Notes under the pieces: generated by a model
The model's database searches: none
The model's input: only the letters and a program-made list of their open reading frames with translations
What the model was told of the DNA's origin: nothing
Position numbers and translations under genes: made by a program
Part shown: positions 26,161 to 34,852 of the stretch, piece after piece
Position numbering within the stretch: position 1 is the stretch's first letter
How the letters are laid out: each line of letters starts with the position of its first letter
Source: Pedobacter sp. SYSU D00535
GTDB lineage: Bacteria > Bacteroidota > Bacteroidia > Sphingobacteriales > Sphingobacteriaceae
DNA: 64,000 bases
Reading direction: 5' to 3'
NCBI RefSeq assembly: GCF_017355855.1
Contig: NZ_JAFEWD010000001.1
Span: 806,001 to 870,000, forward strand

Positions 26161-27660
26161 TTATTTACTTAAATCAACTCGGTGTAGCGGATTTATGGCC
26201 GGCCCCTCCAACACTTCTCCATTTTTGTCGAAGCGGCTACCGTGGCATGGGCAATCCCAGGATTGTTCTGCCGTGTTCCAATGTACCAGACAGCCCATAT
26301 GTGGACAAACGGCGGAAACGACATGCAGTTGATTGTTCCCATCGCGGTGAACGGCACATTTGGAGCCTTCAATTTCCATCACCTTGCCCTCATAGGTCTT
26401 TACATCCTGCAAACTTTCCTCGTTTGTAGTGAGATAGTCCTTCACTAATTCGAAGGCCACGTTTGCATTCTCTTTGATAAACTTTGGAGCAGAAGCAAGA
26501 GGTGTAATCCGTGACGCTTCGTAGGTCTTACTCCATTTGTTTGGGATACCAAGTATGTGATCGCTGATAATCATCGCAGCCAGGGTACCGTATGTAAGCC
26601 CGTCGGCTGAGAAACCCGTAGCAATGTAAGTTTTAGAATCTCCGGTACTGATGCCGATGTAGGGGATTACATCGGAAGGTTTATATTGCTGCGCTGACCA
26701 TTTATAAACAATGGAAGCAACGTCAAATCGCTTTCTTAAGAAGGCTTCCAATCGTTCAAAACACTCCAGGTTCTCTTCCTTTTGTCCCACTTTATGCATT
26801 TCGCCCAACACCATGACGATACGGCCTTCCGGCGAATCGTAAGTTCTGAGAGAATAATGCTCTGACGTTTGCATCTCCCAGTAGATCCCCGCCTCCGGAT
26901 ACTTCCCGTTAAGGATTGCTCCGACAGCGTACTCCCGGTAAGGCCCCATGTTGGCGTGTACGGCGTACAAGCCCTTTGGAGTATGTGTGGCCATGATCAC
27001 ATGGGTGGCTGAGACTGTCCCGCCGGTTGTCTGGACGCGGCAGACCGGTCCCTCTTCAACTTCCGTTACACGTGTATTTTCATAAATACGGCAATTCGCC
27101 TGGTCAATTTTGGATGCCAGGGAAACGGTATATTTCAGAGGGTTAAACTGAGCTTGATTCGGAACAGTAAATCCGTCGTTAACGGAGATATGGTAGGGAA
27201 CATTTGATAACACCGTCAGGCCTGCCTTTTCAGCGGCTTCCCTTTCGTCTTCTATGTAAGATTCATTCTGGCCTTCTACGTTGAACAAGGACCAGGGCAC
27301 GCGCTTAAAGTCGCAATCGATTTGGTTCGTTTGTACCAATTCTTCAATAAGATTTACCGCAGCAGCTCTCGATTCCACTACTTCCCTGAGCTTTTCCTCG
27401 CTGAACTTGGACGCAATGGAATGCATGCCGTCCCCTCCTATTGTTGCATAAAGATTTCCGGTGGAGTAGCCGGTAGAGCCCTCCGCTATCTTCCGCGCTT
27501 CCAACACTACTACAGATTTACCTGCCTTTGCCAGAAGATAGGCTGCTGTGATACCTGTGATTCCTCCGCCGATGACAGCAACGTCTGCCTGCACATCGCC
27601 CGTTAACTGAGGATAGGAAGTTGGATCAACTTCGTGTCGCCAAACTGAAAGATTGCCCAT
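26161..27660 (-). CDS. FAD-dependent oxidoreductase with C-terminal Rieske [2Fe-2S] domain
   Basis: A 499-residue fusion. The N-terminal part (to about residue 390) is a DAO-type flavoprotein with the dinucleotide motif ADVAVIGGGITGITAAYLLAKAG and the closing segment TYIATGFSADGLTYGTLAA. The last 90 residues form a Rieske domain with the cluster ligands in CPHMGCLVHWN and CPCHGSRFD. There is no signal peptide. Such proteins are common beside catalases in Bacteroidota and Proteobacteria. The substrate is unknown, probably an amine or amino acid. The catalase gene lies divergently upstream, which fits the H2O2 made by DAO enzymes. Confidence 0.92.
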   Translation of the reverse strand: MGNLSVWRHEVDPTSYPQLTGDVQADVAVIGGGITGITAAYLLAKAGKSVVVLEARKIAEGSTGYSTGNLYATIGGDGMHSIASKFSEEKLREVVESRAAAVNLIEELVQTNQIDCDFKRVPWSLFNVEGQNESYIEDEREAAEKAGLTVLSNVPYHISVNDGFTVPNQAQFNPLKYTVSLASKIDQANCRIYENTRVTEVEEGPVCRVQTTGGTVSATHVIMATHTPKGLYAVHANMGPYREYAVGAILNGKYPEAGIYWEMQTSEHYSLRTYDSPEGRIVMVLGEMHKVGQKEENLECFERLEAFLRKRFDVASIVYKWSAQQYKPSDVIPYIGISTGDSKTYIATGFSADGLTYGTLAAMIISDHILGIPNKWSKTYEASRITPLASAPKFIKENANVAFELVKDYLTTNEESLQDVKTYEGKVMEIEGSKCAVHRDGNNQLHVVSAVCPHMGCLVHWNTAEQSWDCPCHGSRFDKNGEVLEGPAINPLHRVDLSK

Positions 27661-27912
27661 AGTTTTAAAGCTTTAAGTGTAAAATGAAAGAGCAGGTTAA
27701 AAGTTTTTAATTTCATCAATTTCCCATAACCGCAGACGTCGAATGCCCCCAGCGCAAGTCAGAAGAATATGATCACTTCCCGTAGGCCGCACCCTTATAT
27801 AGAAACACTCTATCCTTAATAGTTTTTTTCTATCTAAGATTTGGATAATTAAGAAAACTTCAGGGTTTAAGGCTTGTTGATTGATTAGCTACCAAGCCGC
27901 TAACTGAGGTCT
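27661..27912. other. Upstream region of the oxidoreductase, no gene recognised
   Basis: About 250 bases between the divergent Rieske oxidoreductase and the small membrane ORF. It must hold their promoters. No clear hairpin or TAnnTTTG box with a correctly spaced -33 element is seen. Confidence 0.3.
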
Positions 27913-28047
27913 ATGAAATACAAAACGCTCCTATCTAAAAAATCTCCCATTTCCGGGTGGTTCAAAAATGCAGCTGTAATTAGTATTCTATTTTTCCTGG
28001 TAAAGGGACTTGCCTGGCTTTTTGTTGGCTATTTCATCTTAAAGTAG
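27913..28047 (+). CDS. Small single-pass membrane protein, 44 residues
   Basis: Reads [20 protein letters not shown], then a hydrophobic helix ([20 protein letters not shown]) and FILK, with clean start and stop codons. Positive residues before the helix fit an inside N terminus. It ends 52 bases before the catalase ATG on the same strand and could be co-transcribed with it. The function is unknown. Confidence 0.6.
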   Translation: MKYKTLLSKKSPISGWFKNAAVISILFFLVKGLAWLFVGYFILK

Positions 28048-28099
28048 TTCATGCTGTAGAAAAAACATCCATCTGTTCAATCATCAAACTCCAAAAATT

Positions 28100-29716
28100 A
28101 TGAATCAGGAAAATTCAAATCAAAACCAGACTAACAGCAACGGTTCCAGCACTGTACACGCTGCTTCAAACATTCTTACCACCAGACAGGGGCACCCTGT
28201 TACTGACAATCAAAATGTTCGAACTGTGGGAAATCGCGGACCAGTCACGATGGAGAACTACCATTTCCTGGAGAAGATGACTCATTTCGACCGCGAAAGA
28301 GTTCCCGAACGAGTAGTACATGCCCGCGGAGCCGGAGCTCACGGCTATTTCGAAGCATACGGAACTGTTGGAGATGAACCTGTTTCTAAATATACCCGTG
28401 CTAAATTATTTCAGGAAAAGGGCAAAAGAACGCCTGTATTTGTTCGCTTTTCCACGGTAACTCACGGTATGCATTCCCCGGAAACGCTCAGAGACCCGCG
28501 TGGATTCGCAGTTAAATTTTATACCGAAGATGGTAACTGGGATTTGGTAGGAAATAACTTAAAAATCTTCTTCATTCGTGATGCGATGAAGTTCCCTGAC
28601 CTGATCCACGCGTTTAAGCCTGACCCTGTAACCAACATTCAGGATGGCCGCAGAATATTTGATTTCATCAGCAGTACTCCCGAGGCAATGCATATGATCA
28701 CCTTCCTGTTTTCTCCCTGGGGAATTCCGGCGAACTACCGCCAAATGCAGGGCTCGGGCGTGAACACCTATAAATGGGTGAACCAGGAGGGCCAGGCAGT
28801 ACTGATAAAATACCATTGGGAGCCATTGCAGGGAATCAAGAATCTTACCCAGGCAGAGGCTGAGTCTATCCAGGCAAAGAACTTTAACCACGCTACACAG
28901 GATTTGTACGAAGCCATTGAGCGCGGAGAATATCCAGAGTGGGAACTTTGTATTCAGATGATGAGCGACGACGATCATCCAGAGCTTGACTTTGATCCGC
29001 TGGACGATACCAAAATATGGCCGCAGGATCAATTCCCATGGTTGCCGGTTGGAAAGATGGTGCTCGACAGAAATCCGGAAGATTATTTCAACGAGGTAGA
29101 ACAATCAGCCTTTGGTACCGGCGTTTTAGTTGACGGCCTGGACTTCTCGGACGATAAGATGTTGCAGGGAAGAACTTTCGCCTATTCTGATACCCAACGC
29201 TACCGGGTGGGCACCAATTACCTCCAACTACCTATTAACGCAGCTAAAACGCATGTTGCAAATAATTATCATGGAGGCCAGATGTCATACAGAAGAGAAA
29301 TTGGGGCAGGTCAAAATCCTCATATCAACTACGAACCTTCAACTACAGGAGGCTTACAGGAGGCGCCTAAGTCAGGCACAGAATACACTCCTCATTATAA
29401 CGCAAAACTTGTTCGCCAAAAGATTGACCGAACCAACGATTTTAAGCAGGCGGGTGAACGTTACCGGAGCTTTGAAGACTGGGAACGGGAAGAGTTGATC
29501 AACAACCTTGTTCAAACTTTGAAGCCATGCGACAAACGGATTCAGGATAAGATGGTTGAAATGCTAACGCAATGCGATGAAGACTACGGGAGAAGAGTTG
29601 CCGAAGGTTTGGAAATGGCGCCGGACTCTATCCAGGCAGGACCGATAGGTACCACACAATCTCAGGAAGCGGTTAAGCAAGCGGAAGAGAAATCGCACGA
29701 AGCGAAACCCTATTAA
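28100..29716 (+). CDS. Heme catalase (monofunctional)
   Basis: Breaks down H2O2 to water and oxygen. The 538 residues match clade 3 small-subunit catalases with a longer N-terminal tail. Active-site His is in [15 protein letters not shown], the Asn in [11 protein letters not shown], and the proximal heme Tyr in [17 protein letters not shown]. The C-terminal tail (SHEAKPY) is short, so the flavodoxin-like domain of large catalases is absent. The first 25 residues are Asn/Gln-rich. It is followed by a strong terminator. Confidence 0.96.
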   Translation: MNQENSNQNQTNSNGSSTVHAASNILTTRQGHPVTDNQNVRTVGNRGPVTMENYHFLEKMTHFDRERVPERVVHARGAGAHGYFEAYGTVGDEPVSKYTRAKLFQEKGKRTPVFVRFSTVTHGMHSPETLRDPRGFAVKFYTEDGNWDLVGNNLKIFFIRDAMKFPDLIHAFKPDPVTNIQDGRRIFDFISSTPEAMHMITFLFSPWGIPANYRQMQGSGVNTYKWVNQEGQAVLIKYHWEPLQGIKNLTQAEAESIQAKNFNHATQDLYEAIERGEYPEWELCIQMMSDDDHPELDFDPLDDTKIWPQDQFPWLPVGKMVLDRNPEDYFNEVEQSAFGTGVLVDGLDFSDDKMLQGRTFAYSDTQRYRVGTNYLQLPINAAKTHVANNYHGGQMSYRREIGAGQNPHINYEPSTTGGLQEAPKSGTEYTPHYNAKLVRQKIDRTNDFKQAGERYRSFEDWEREELINNLVQTLKPCDKRIQDKMVEMLTQCDEDYGRRVAEGLEMAPDSIQAGPIGTTQSQEAVKQAEEKSHEAKPY

Positions 29717-29723
29717 AAACAGA

Positions 29724-29754
29724 TAGAGCCTCTTACACAGAGGCTCTATTTCTT
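29724..29754 (+). terminator. Intrinsic terminator of the catalase gene
   Basis: Perfect 10-bp stem TAGAGCCTCT / AGAGGCTCTA with a 5-base loop, followed by TTTCTT on the plus strand. Confidence 0.88.
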
Positions 29755-29770
29755 GTAAAGAGTCCGGGAA

Positions 29771-30832
29771 CTAAATAATCTGTTTCTCATACAACAGTTT
29801 CCCCTTTAAAAGACGCCTGCTGGTATCCATCGCCCAGGCAGATAAAAAAACAGAACCGTCATTTTCAAAACGCAACTTCACAAAACCCTTTGCCTTTTCC
29901 CCAAACTGAAGGTATTTACCATCGCGAACTACATATTTTACTTTTGAACCTGAACCGCTTACTATAAAATGGTTCCGATCCTTAAAGATATATTGCAAAT
30001 TGTGTTCGTGGCCGGCAGCATAAATCAGATTGGGATAGCCCGACAGTATTTCCTTCAGCTTCTTACGCAGCCGCCGGTAGCGTGGATGCGCCATATCCTC
30101 ACGTGCTCCTAAAAACTTTCTGTATAACGGTAATAGAGAACCTAGGCCGGGTAAAGGCAGGTAAGCATAGGGGTCGTAGATGGTGAGGGGAAAAATGTGA
30201 TGCTTCAGTTTAAACCTGCCACCATGAATAGCATAGCTATACACGGGGTGGTGCCCGGCTACCAATAAATGCTTGTGCTTGTTTTTATCAAGGATAGCGA
30301 TCAGCCTTTCAAAGAATTCCTCTTCCGTTGATACTGAGCATCTATATTGCTTACCGATAGGCCTCAATCCAGTCTGCAGCCACCACTGGGTATCAATAGC
30401 AACGATAGTAAGATGAGGATTTATGTCCACCTCCACGGGCCCCGGACAACCATTGGATGGTAGGAATACATTTTTCCCCTCAAACAATTGCTGGATGTAT
30501 TTCTCCTGTCTTAATATATACTCATAACCGTCTTTCCTCCCCTTATTCCAGTCGTGATTGCCTGCTATAAAAACCACCTGTCCCTCGTAATCCTTAAGCG
30601 CCTCGTAATGTCTTTTGAGCGTATTTTCTGCATTCTTTCTTAAAATATTCCCTTTTGCAGGCATTCCACGTGGATAAATATTATCTCCCAAAAAGATAAC
30701 CGCAGATTCTTGACTGGGTTGCAGGTGAGCCTTTAATGTTTCAAGTACCGGATCCGGACGGGTGGGTGAAATGTCTCCGGTGTCGCCAATTAGAAATAGT
30801 TCGAAAGGTTCTTGCAAAGGTTGATTAAGCAT
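29771..30832 (-). CDS. Calcineurin-like metallophosphoesterase
   Basis: A 353-residue protein read from the ATG giving MLNQPLQEPFELFLIGDTGD. A TTG 39 bases upstream also opens the frame but is less likely. The dimetal site is complete: GDTGD, FLGDNIYPRG, AGNHDWNKG, VAGHHPVYS and GHEHNLQYI. It resembles the secreted acid-phosphatase-like branch seen in Bacteroidota, although there is no signal peptide from this start. The substrate is not known. It is convergent with the catalase and shares the intergenic space with its terminator. Confidence 0.88.
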   Translation of the reverse strand: MLNQPLQEPFELFLIGDTGDISPTRPDPVLETLKAHLQPSQESAVIFLGDNIYPRGMPAKGNILRKNAENTLKRHYEALKDYEGQVVFIAGNHDWNKGRKDGYEYILRQEKYIQQLFEGKNVFLPSNGCPGPVEVDINPHLTIVAIDTQWWLQTGLRPIGKQYRCSVSTEEEFFERLIAILDKNKHKHLLVAGHHPVYSYAIHGGRFKLKHHIFPLTIYDPYAYLPLPGLGSLLPLYRKFLGAREDMAHPRYRRLRKKLKEILSGYPNLIYAAGHEHNLQYIFKDRNHFIVSGSGSKVKYVVRDGKYLQFGEKAKGFVKLRFENDGSVFLSAWAMDTSRRLLKGKLLYEKQII

Positions 30833-30906
30833 ATCTAGCTTAAACAGCGCTTTTGATGACTTTGTTGGCAAGATCTACCCTCCTCCTGTTTCCAGAGAAA
30901 GAGGTT

Positions 30907-32298
30907 TTACGCAGAATCTGCGATTGAAGAATTAAGAACAGTCACCTTATGTGGATATCGGGATGCATGGCTAAGAATGATATTGCGAATGTAATCGTTG
31001 GACGGATACGGGCGCAGGTAATTTTTCAACTCCGTAATATTATGCAGCGAAAAATCGATGGGTACACAGCCCATACCAGTCAACTTCCCTTCCTCCATCA
31101 ACACCACACTTTGCTCGCCGGGATGCTGACCGTCATCCTGAATCAGGAGAGAAGGAAGACTCGACTTTAAATATTGGAGGGCTGCAGCTGTCCGGAGGTT
31201 GTAAGTTGCCGGATCCTCCCGTCCTTCACAGGCCCCGAAACAATGTGCCTCGGCTAGACCGATGCAGGCATCATTATTTTTTTGAACAAAACACAACTTG
31301 GGACACAGCTGGTGGGTTTTCATGAGCTGAACGATAAGGTTATGGCCTTCCAAAATACTATTGAAGCTATAAACGGGGGCAGAATACTTCCTTCTTTTAT
31401 CAAGTACAAGTCGTTGATATCCCTTTTGATCTTCATAGAGATAAATGCCATAAGCTTGATCAAAACGCTTCAATGCCCGGTTATTTTGTGGCCACAATCG
31501 TTTTATCTCTACAGCTTCCAAAATAAACGACATCAGTTCGGTAGCGCAGGCTTCGAATCTAATCCCATGAATATGCTTCAAAAAGTCCTGCCGCTGCTTG
31601 CCGGCATTATTGCCGCTGAAATGAGAGGCAACCCGCTTCCGCAAATTTTTTGCCTTGCCCACATAAATGACTTTGCCTTTTTGATCGAGGAAATAATATA
31701 CACCAGCACATTTTGGAAGTGAGTCAAAGTCCTTACGATCCAGATTAGGTGGCAGCACCTGTTCTTTGGAGCTATATTTCAAGGACGCAGCAATGTGCCC
31801 CTCCATATCATTCTGCAACATCATTGCAAAAAGTGTAGAGGTGGCGAGCGCATCTCCCCCAGCCCGATGGCGATTCTCAATTTTTATATTCATCTGGCTA
31901 CAGAACTTACCGAGACTGTAAGAAAGCAAGCCCGGAAATATCTTGCGCCCAAGACGAACGGTACACAACTTTTTACACTGCAAATCGTAACCCGCCAAAC
32001 CCAGGTGGTATTTAAGAAATGAGTAATCGAAGTTAACGTTATGAGCAACAAAAATTTTATCGTGCAGTAGCAGGAATACCTCCTGAGCAACGTCGTTGAA
32101 AGTGGGTGCGCTTTGCACCATCTCGTTGCTAATCCCTGTAAGGGCACTGATATAGATCGGAATAGGTACGCCTGGGTTGATCAGCGTTTGGTACTGGTGA
32201 ATAACCTGCTCTCCATCATAAACAACAATCGCAATCTCCGTAATTCCGTTCGCTGATGGGTGCCCTCCCGTTGTCTCAATATCCACTACTGCGTACAT
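30907..32298 (-). CDS. DnaQ-like 3'-5' exonuclease fused to a GIY-YIG (UvrC/Cho-type) nuclease
   Basis: A 463-residue fusion. Residues 1-165 are a DEDDh exonuclease with DIETTG, HNVNFDYSFLK and HRAGGDALAT. From about 195 a GIY-YIG domain follows with AGVYYFLDQKGKVIYVGKAKNLRKRVASHF. The last 170 residues hold conserved Cys such as CFGACEGRE, as in Cho-like proteins. Such fusions cut DNA near damage and trim the strand, by analogy with UvrC and Cho. Roles in this family are inferred. A TAAGTTTG box lies 4 bases before the ATG. Confidence 0.92.
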   Translation of the reverse strand: MYAVVDIETTGGHPSANGITEIAIVVYDGEQVIHQYQTLINPGVPIPIYISALTGISNEMVQSAPTFNDVAQEVFLLLHDKIFVAHNVNFDYSFLKYHLGLAGYDLQCKKLCTVRLGRKIFPGLLSYSLGKFCSQMNIKIENRHRAGGDALATSTLFAMMLQNDMEGHIAASLKYSSKEQVLPPNLDRKDFDSLPKCAGVYYFLDQKGKVIYVGKAKNLRKRVASHFSGNNAGKQRQDFLKHIHGIRFEACATELMSFILEAVEIKRLWPQNNRALKRFDQAYGIYLYEDQKGYQRLVLDKRRKYSAPVYSFNSILEGHNLIVQLMKTHQLCPKLCFVQKNNDACIGLAEAHCFGACEGREDPATYNLRTAAALQYLKSSLPSLLIQDDGQHPGEQSVVLMEEGKLTGMGCVPIDFSLHNITELKNYLRPYPSNDYIRNIILSHASRYPHKVTVLNSSIADSA

Positions 32299-32302
32299 AG
32301 TA

Positions 32303-32310
32303 CAAACTTA
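32303..32310 (-). promoter_or_regulatory. TAnnTTTG box 4 bases before the exonuclease start
   Basis: TAAGTTTG on the minus strand, then TACT and the ATG at 32298. This places the transcription start at or very near the start codon. No clear -33 TTTG is seen. Confidence 0.45.
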
Positions 32311-32428
32311 ACGATTGCTAAGAAAATTAGTCATCTCTTTTTTCATTTAATCCTGAATAAAATCGCCGGGCTAAACTTTCATTGCTATTAAATCACAACT
32401 CTGCTGATAGAAAATTCCATTTCCTACT

Positions 32429-32436
32429 TATCTTTG
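32429..32436 (+). promoter_or_regulatory. TAnnTTTG box 3 bases before the MerR-type start
   Basis: TATCTTTG on the plus strand, then TTC and the ATG at 32440. It suggests a leaderless transcript. The -33 region shows no TTTG. Confidence 0.45.
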
Positions 32437-32439
32437 TTC

Positions 32440-32775
32440 ATGCCTTATAAAGAACGCGAAATCACCAAGCTTTACTACACCATGGGTGAGGTAACTGAGA
32501 TGTTTGATGTTAATGCCTCGCAGATCCGTTTTTATGAAAAAGAGTTTGAGATTCTTCAGCCGAAGAAGAACAAGAAAGGCAACAGGCTCTTCTCACCCGA
32601 GGATGTGGAAAACTTAAAGATCATCTTTCACTTAGTTAAAGAGAAAGGATTCACCTTGCAAGGCGCAAAAGAACACTTGAAAGCCAATAAATCAGAGGTG
32701 AAGGAAAACCAAAAGGTGATAGATTCGTTGGAACGTCTAAAGCAATTTTTGCTGGAGGTGAGAGAACACCTCTAA
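32440..32775 (+). CDS. MerR-family transcriptional regulator
   Basis: A 111-residue DNA-binding protein. The winged helix is clear: KLYYTMGEVTEMFDVNASQIRFYEKEFEILQPKKNKKGNRLFSPEDVENLKIIFHLV. A short dimerisation helix closes the protein. There is no effector domain or metal-binding Cys. Proteins of this short type are common in Bacteroidota, where targets are unknown. It overlaps nothing, and the lipid kinase gene starts 16 bases downstream on the same strand. Confidence 0.92.
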   Translation: MPYKEREITKLYYTMGEVTEMFDVNASQIRFYEKEFEILQPKKNKKGNRLFSPEDVENLKIIFHLVKEKGFTLQGAKEHLKANKSEVKENQKVIDSLERLKQFLLEVREHL

Positions 32776-32791
32776 AATTAATAGACGACCT

Positions 32792-33670
32792 GTGAAAGTA
32801 CTCTTTATTGTTAATCCTAAATCTGGAAGAGGCGAAGGATCTACCGTAGAAATGCTGATTTCTGAAGAGTCGAGAAGACAAGGCTTCGACTTTTTGATCT
32901 ATCGTCTGAATAAGGAGGAAAACGAGAAGCACATCTGGAACGAAATTAATGCCTATTCACCCGATATTATTGCTGGTGCCGGTGGCGATGGCACCATTAA
33001 TTTTCTAGCCAAGCTATTACAGGGCAGCGACATCCCGCTACTGATCATTCCCCTGGGCTCAGCTAACGGCATGGCGAAAGAATTAAATATCGGCGGTCGT
33101 CTTGATTATGCCTTCAGCCTGATCACCAAAGGAGTAAAACGCCCGATCGACCTTCTCAAAATAAATGGGCATACCTGTATTCACCTGGCGGACGTTGGGC
33201 TGAACGCCCGCATCGTGAAACGATTTGAGCAAGACCCTAAACGGGGACTATGGACCTATGCCCGTCACCTGTTCCGAGAAATATTTCTGATTAAAAATTA
33301 CCGGTTTTATATAGAACAAGAGGGGCGGCCGTTCATCCGGAAAGCTGTGTCGCTCACTTTCGCTAACGCTTCTAAATACGGTACCGGTGCAGTAATCAAC
33401 CCGGTAGGAAAGTTGGACGACGGTAAGTTCGAACTGGTAATCATCAAACCTTTTCCCCGCATAAAGCTCTTATCCATTGGCTGGAAAATGTTCAGAGGCA
33501 CCTTGGAAAGTTCTGAATATGTCGATGTGATCAGCTGCAGTAATGCGCTGATTCGTACATCAAAAAGGACAACTTTGCAAGTTGACGGTGAAATTATCGG
33601 AAAGGTAAAAGAAATAAAAGTTGAAATTCTTCACAAAGCGTTAACGCTCATCGTTCCTGAAGAAGATTAG
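32792..33670 (+). CDS. Diacylglycerol/lipid kinase (YegS-like)
   Basis: A 292-residue kinase of the diacylglycerol/sphingosine kinase fold, read from a GTG start. Motifs: IVNPKSGRGEG, the nucleotide loop AGAGGDGTINFLAKLL, PLGSANGMAKELNIG, and the C-terminal strand region TTLQVDGEIIGKVKEI. It phosphorylates a membrane lipid with ATP, exact substrate unknown. The MerR-type regulator lies 16 bases upstream in the same direction, so they probably share a transcript. Confidence 0.92.
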   Translation: MKVLFIVNPKSGRGEGSTVEMLISEESRRQGFDFLIYRLNKEENEKHIWNEINAYSPDIIAGAGGDGTINFLAKLLQGSDIPLLIIPLGSANGMAKELNIGGRLDYAFSLITKGVKRPIDLLKINGHTCIHLADVGLNARIVKRFEQDPKRGLWTYARHLFREIFLIKNYRFYIEQEGRPFIRKAVSLTFANASKYGTGAVINPVGKLDDGKFELVIIKPFPRIKLLSIGWKMFRGTLESSEYVDVISCSNALIRTSKRTTLQVDGEIIGKVKEIKVEILHKALTLIVPEED

Positions 33671-33803
33671 CGGGAAAAGCCGCAAAATTCGCCATTTATT
33701 CCTCTCCAATTTTTAAAAACTCTTTCAATTGAATAGAGTTATAAAAATAGATCTACCAGCCAAAAAAACCATATGAAGTAAAGTCTACCCTTAATTTAAT
33801 TCT

Positions 33804-34592
33804 ATGGAAACAGTAAGTAAAACAGCACTGATTACCGGTGCATCAAGCGGAATTGGTTACGAGCTAACGAAGCTTTTTGCCGGTGACGGATACAACCTGG
33901 TACTGGTTGCCAGAAACGAAGATCAGCTTAATAAAGTTGCTGATGAACTGAGAAGTGAATTCAAAACGAAGCGTGTAGACGTAATAGCAAAAGACCTTTC
34001 GAATATTAATGCTGCTGCAGAAGTCTACGAGGAAACCAAGCGTTTGGGACTGGAAATTAATGTCTTAGTAAACGATGCCGGCGTAGGACAACGTGGAAAT
34101 TTCTGGGAGATAGACTTTAGCAAAGATCTGGAAATTATCAATCTAAATATTATCTCGCTTGTTCATCTCACCAAATTATATTTGAAGGATATGCTGGCCA
34201 GAAATGAAGGACGCATCCTTCAGCTTGCTTCTATTGCTGCCTACCAGCCCACGCCGATGTTAGCAGTTTATGCTGCTTCCAAAGCCTTCGTTCTTTCTTT
34301 CGGCGATGCGCTTAGCAATGAATTGAAAGATACTAACATCACTGTGACTTCCCTCATTCCGGGGCCTACAGATACCGACTTCTTCAACAAAGCGGGTGCT
34401 GAAAACACAGTGGCTGCGAGCAAGGCTGATGAACCTGCAAAAGTAGCTAAAGAAGGTTACGAAGCGCTGATGAAAGGAGAACATCACGCTGTTGCCACCG
34501 CACTAGTTGGCGCACAAGTTGCTATGAGTACCGTGTTACCAAACGAGGCCGTGACGAAAATGGCCCGTAAGTACATGGAAGAAGACAAATAG
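33804..34592 (+). CDS. Short-chain dehydrogenase/reductase (SDR)
   Basis: A 262-residue classical SDR. The NAD(P) loop is TGASSGIGYELTK, NDAGVG follows and the active site shows Ser in LQLASIAAY and Tyr-x3-Lys in YAASKAF. The loop LVARNEDQL favours NADP. It resembles the DltE/YqjQ branch. The substrate is unknown. A 73-residue acidic protein and a baeRF-type protein follow on the same strand within 270 bases. Confidence 0.93.
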   Translation: METVSKTALITGASSGIGYELTKLFAGDGYNLVLVARNEDQLNKVADELRSEFKTKRVDVIAKDLSNINAAAEVYEETKRLGLEINVLVNDAGVGQRGNFWEIDFSKDLEIINLNIISLVHLTKLYLKDMLARNEGRILQLASIAAYQPTPMLAVYAASKAFVLSFGDALSNELKDTNITVTSLIPGPTDTDFFNKAGAENTVAASKADEPAKVAKEGYEALMKGEHHAVATALVGAQVAMSTVLPNEAVTKMARKYMEEDK

Positions 34593-34616
34593 ACATCAAC
34601 AGAAAATCATTGAATT

Positions 34617-34838
34617 ATGGGAAAAGACAAAAACGGAACTTACCTTCCTCCGAAAGGAAGGCCATCAGGTTCGCCAAAGGAAACACACGGATTAAAAGAC
34701 GCATTCGCAGTAAATGATCTTGAAACAGATAAAGAGTTAGCTGAGAAATACACGGATGGCCCCGACCAACCCTCAGCAAACGTTCCTATGCGACACAAGA
34801 ATCGCAATGTTAATAAAGGTGAAGATAACGATGAGTAA
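34617..34838 (+). CDS. Hypothetical hydrophilic protein, 73 residues
   Basis: A charged, low-hydrophobicity protein (MGKDKNGTYLPPKGRPSGSP at the start, then many Asp/Glu/Lys/Asn) with no predicted fold. It begins 24 bases after the SDR gene and ends 14 bases before the baeRF-type gene, so it is part of the same transcript. It may be intrinsically disordered. The family is not known to me. Stress-inducible small proteins of Bacteroidota often look like this, but that is only an impression. Confidence 0.78.
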   Translation: MGKDKNGTYLPPKGRPSGSPKETHGLKDAFAVNDLETDKELAEKYTDGPDQPSANVPMRHKNRNVNKGEDNDE

Positions 34839-34852
34839 ACAGATTCAGATTT

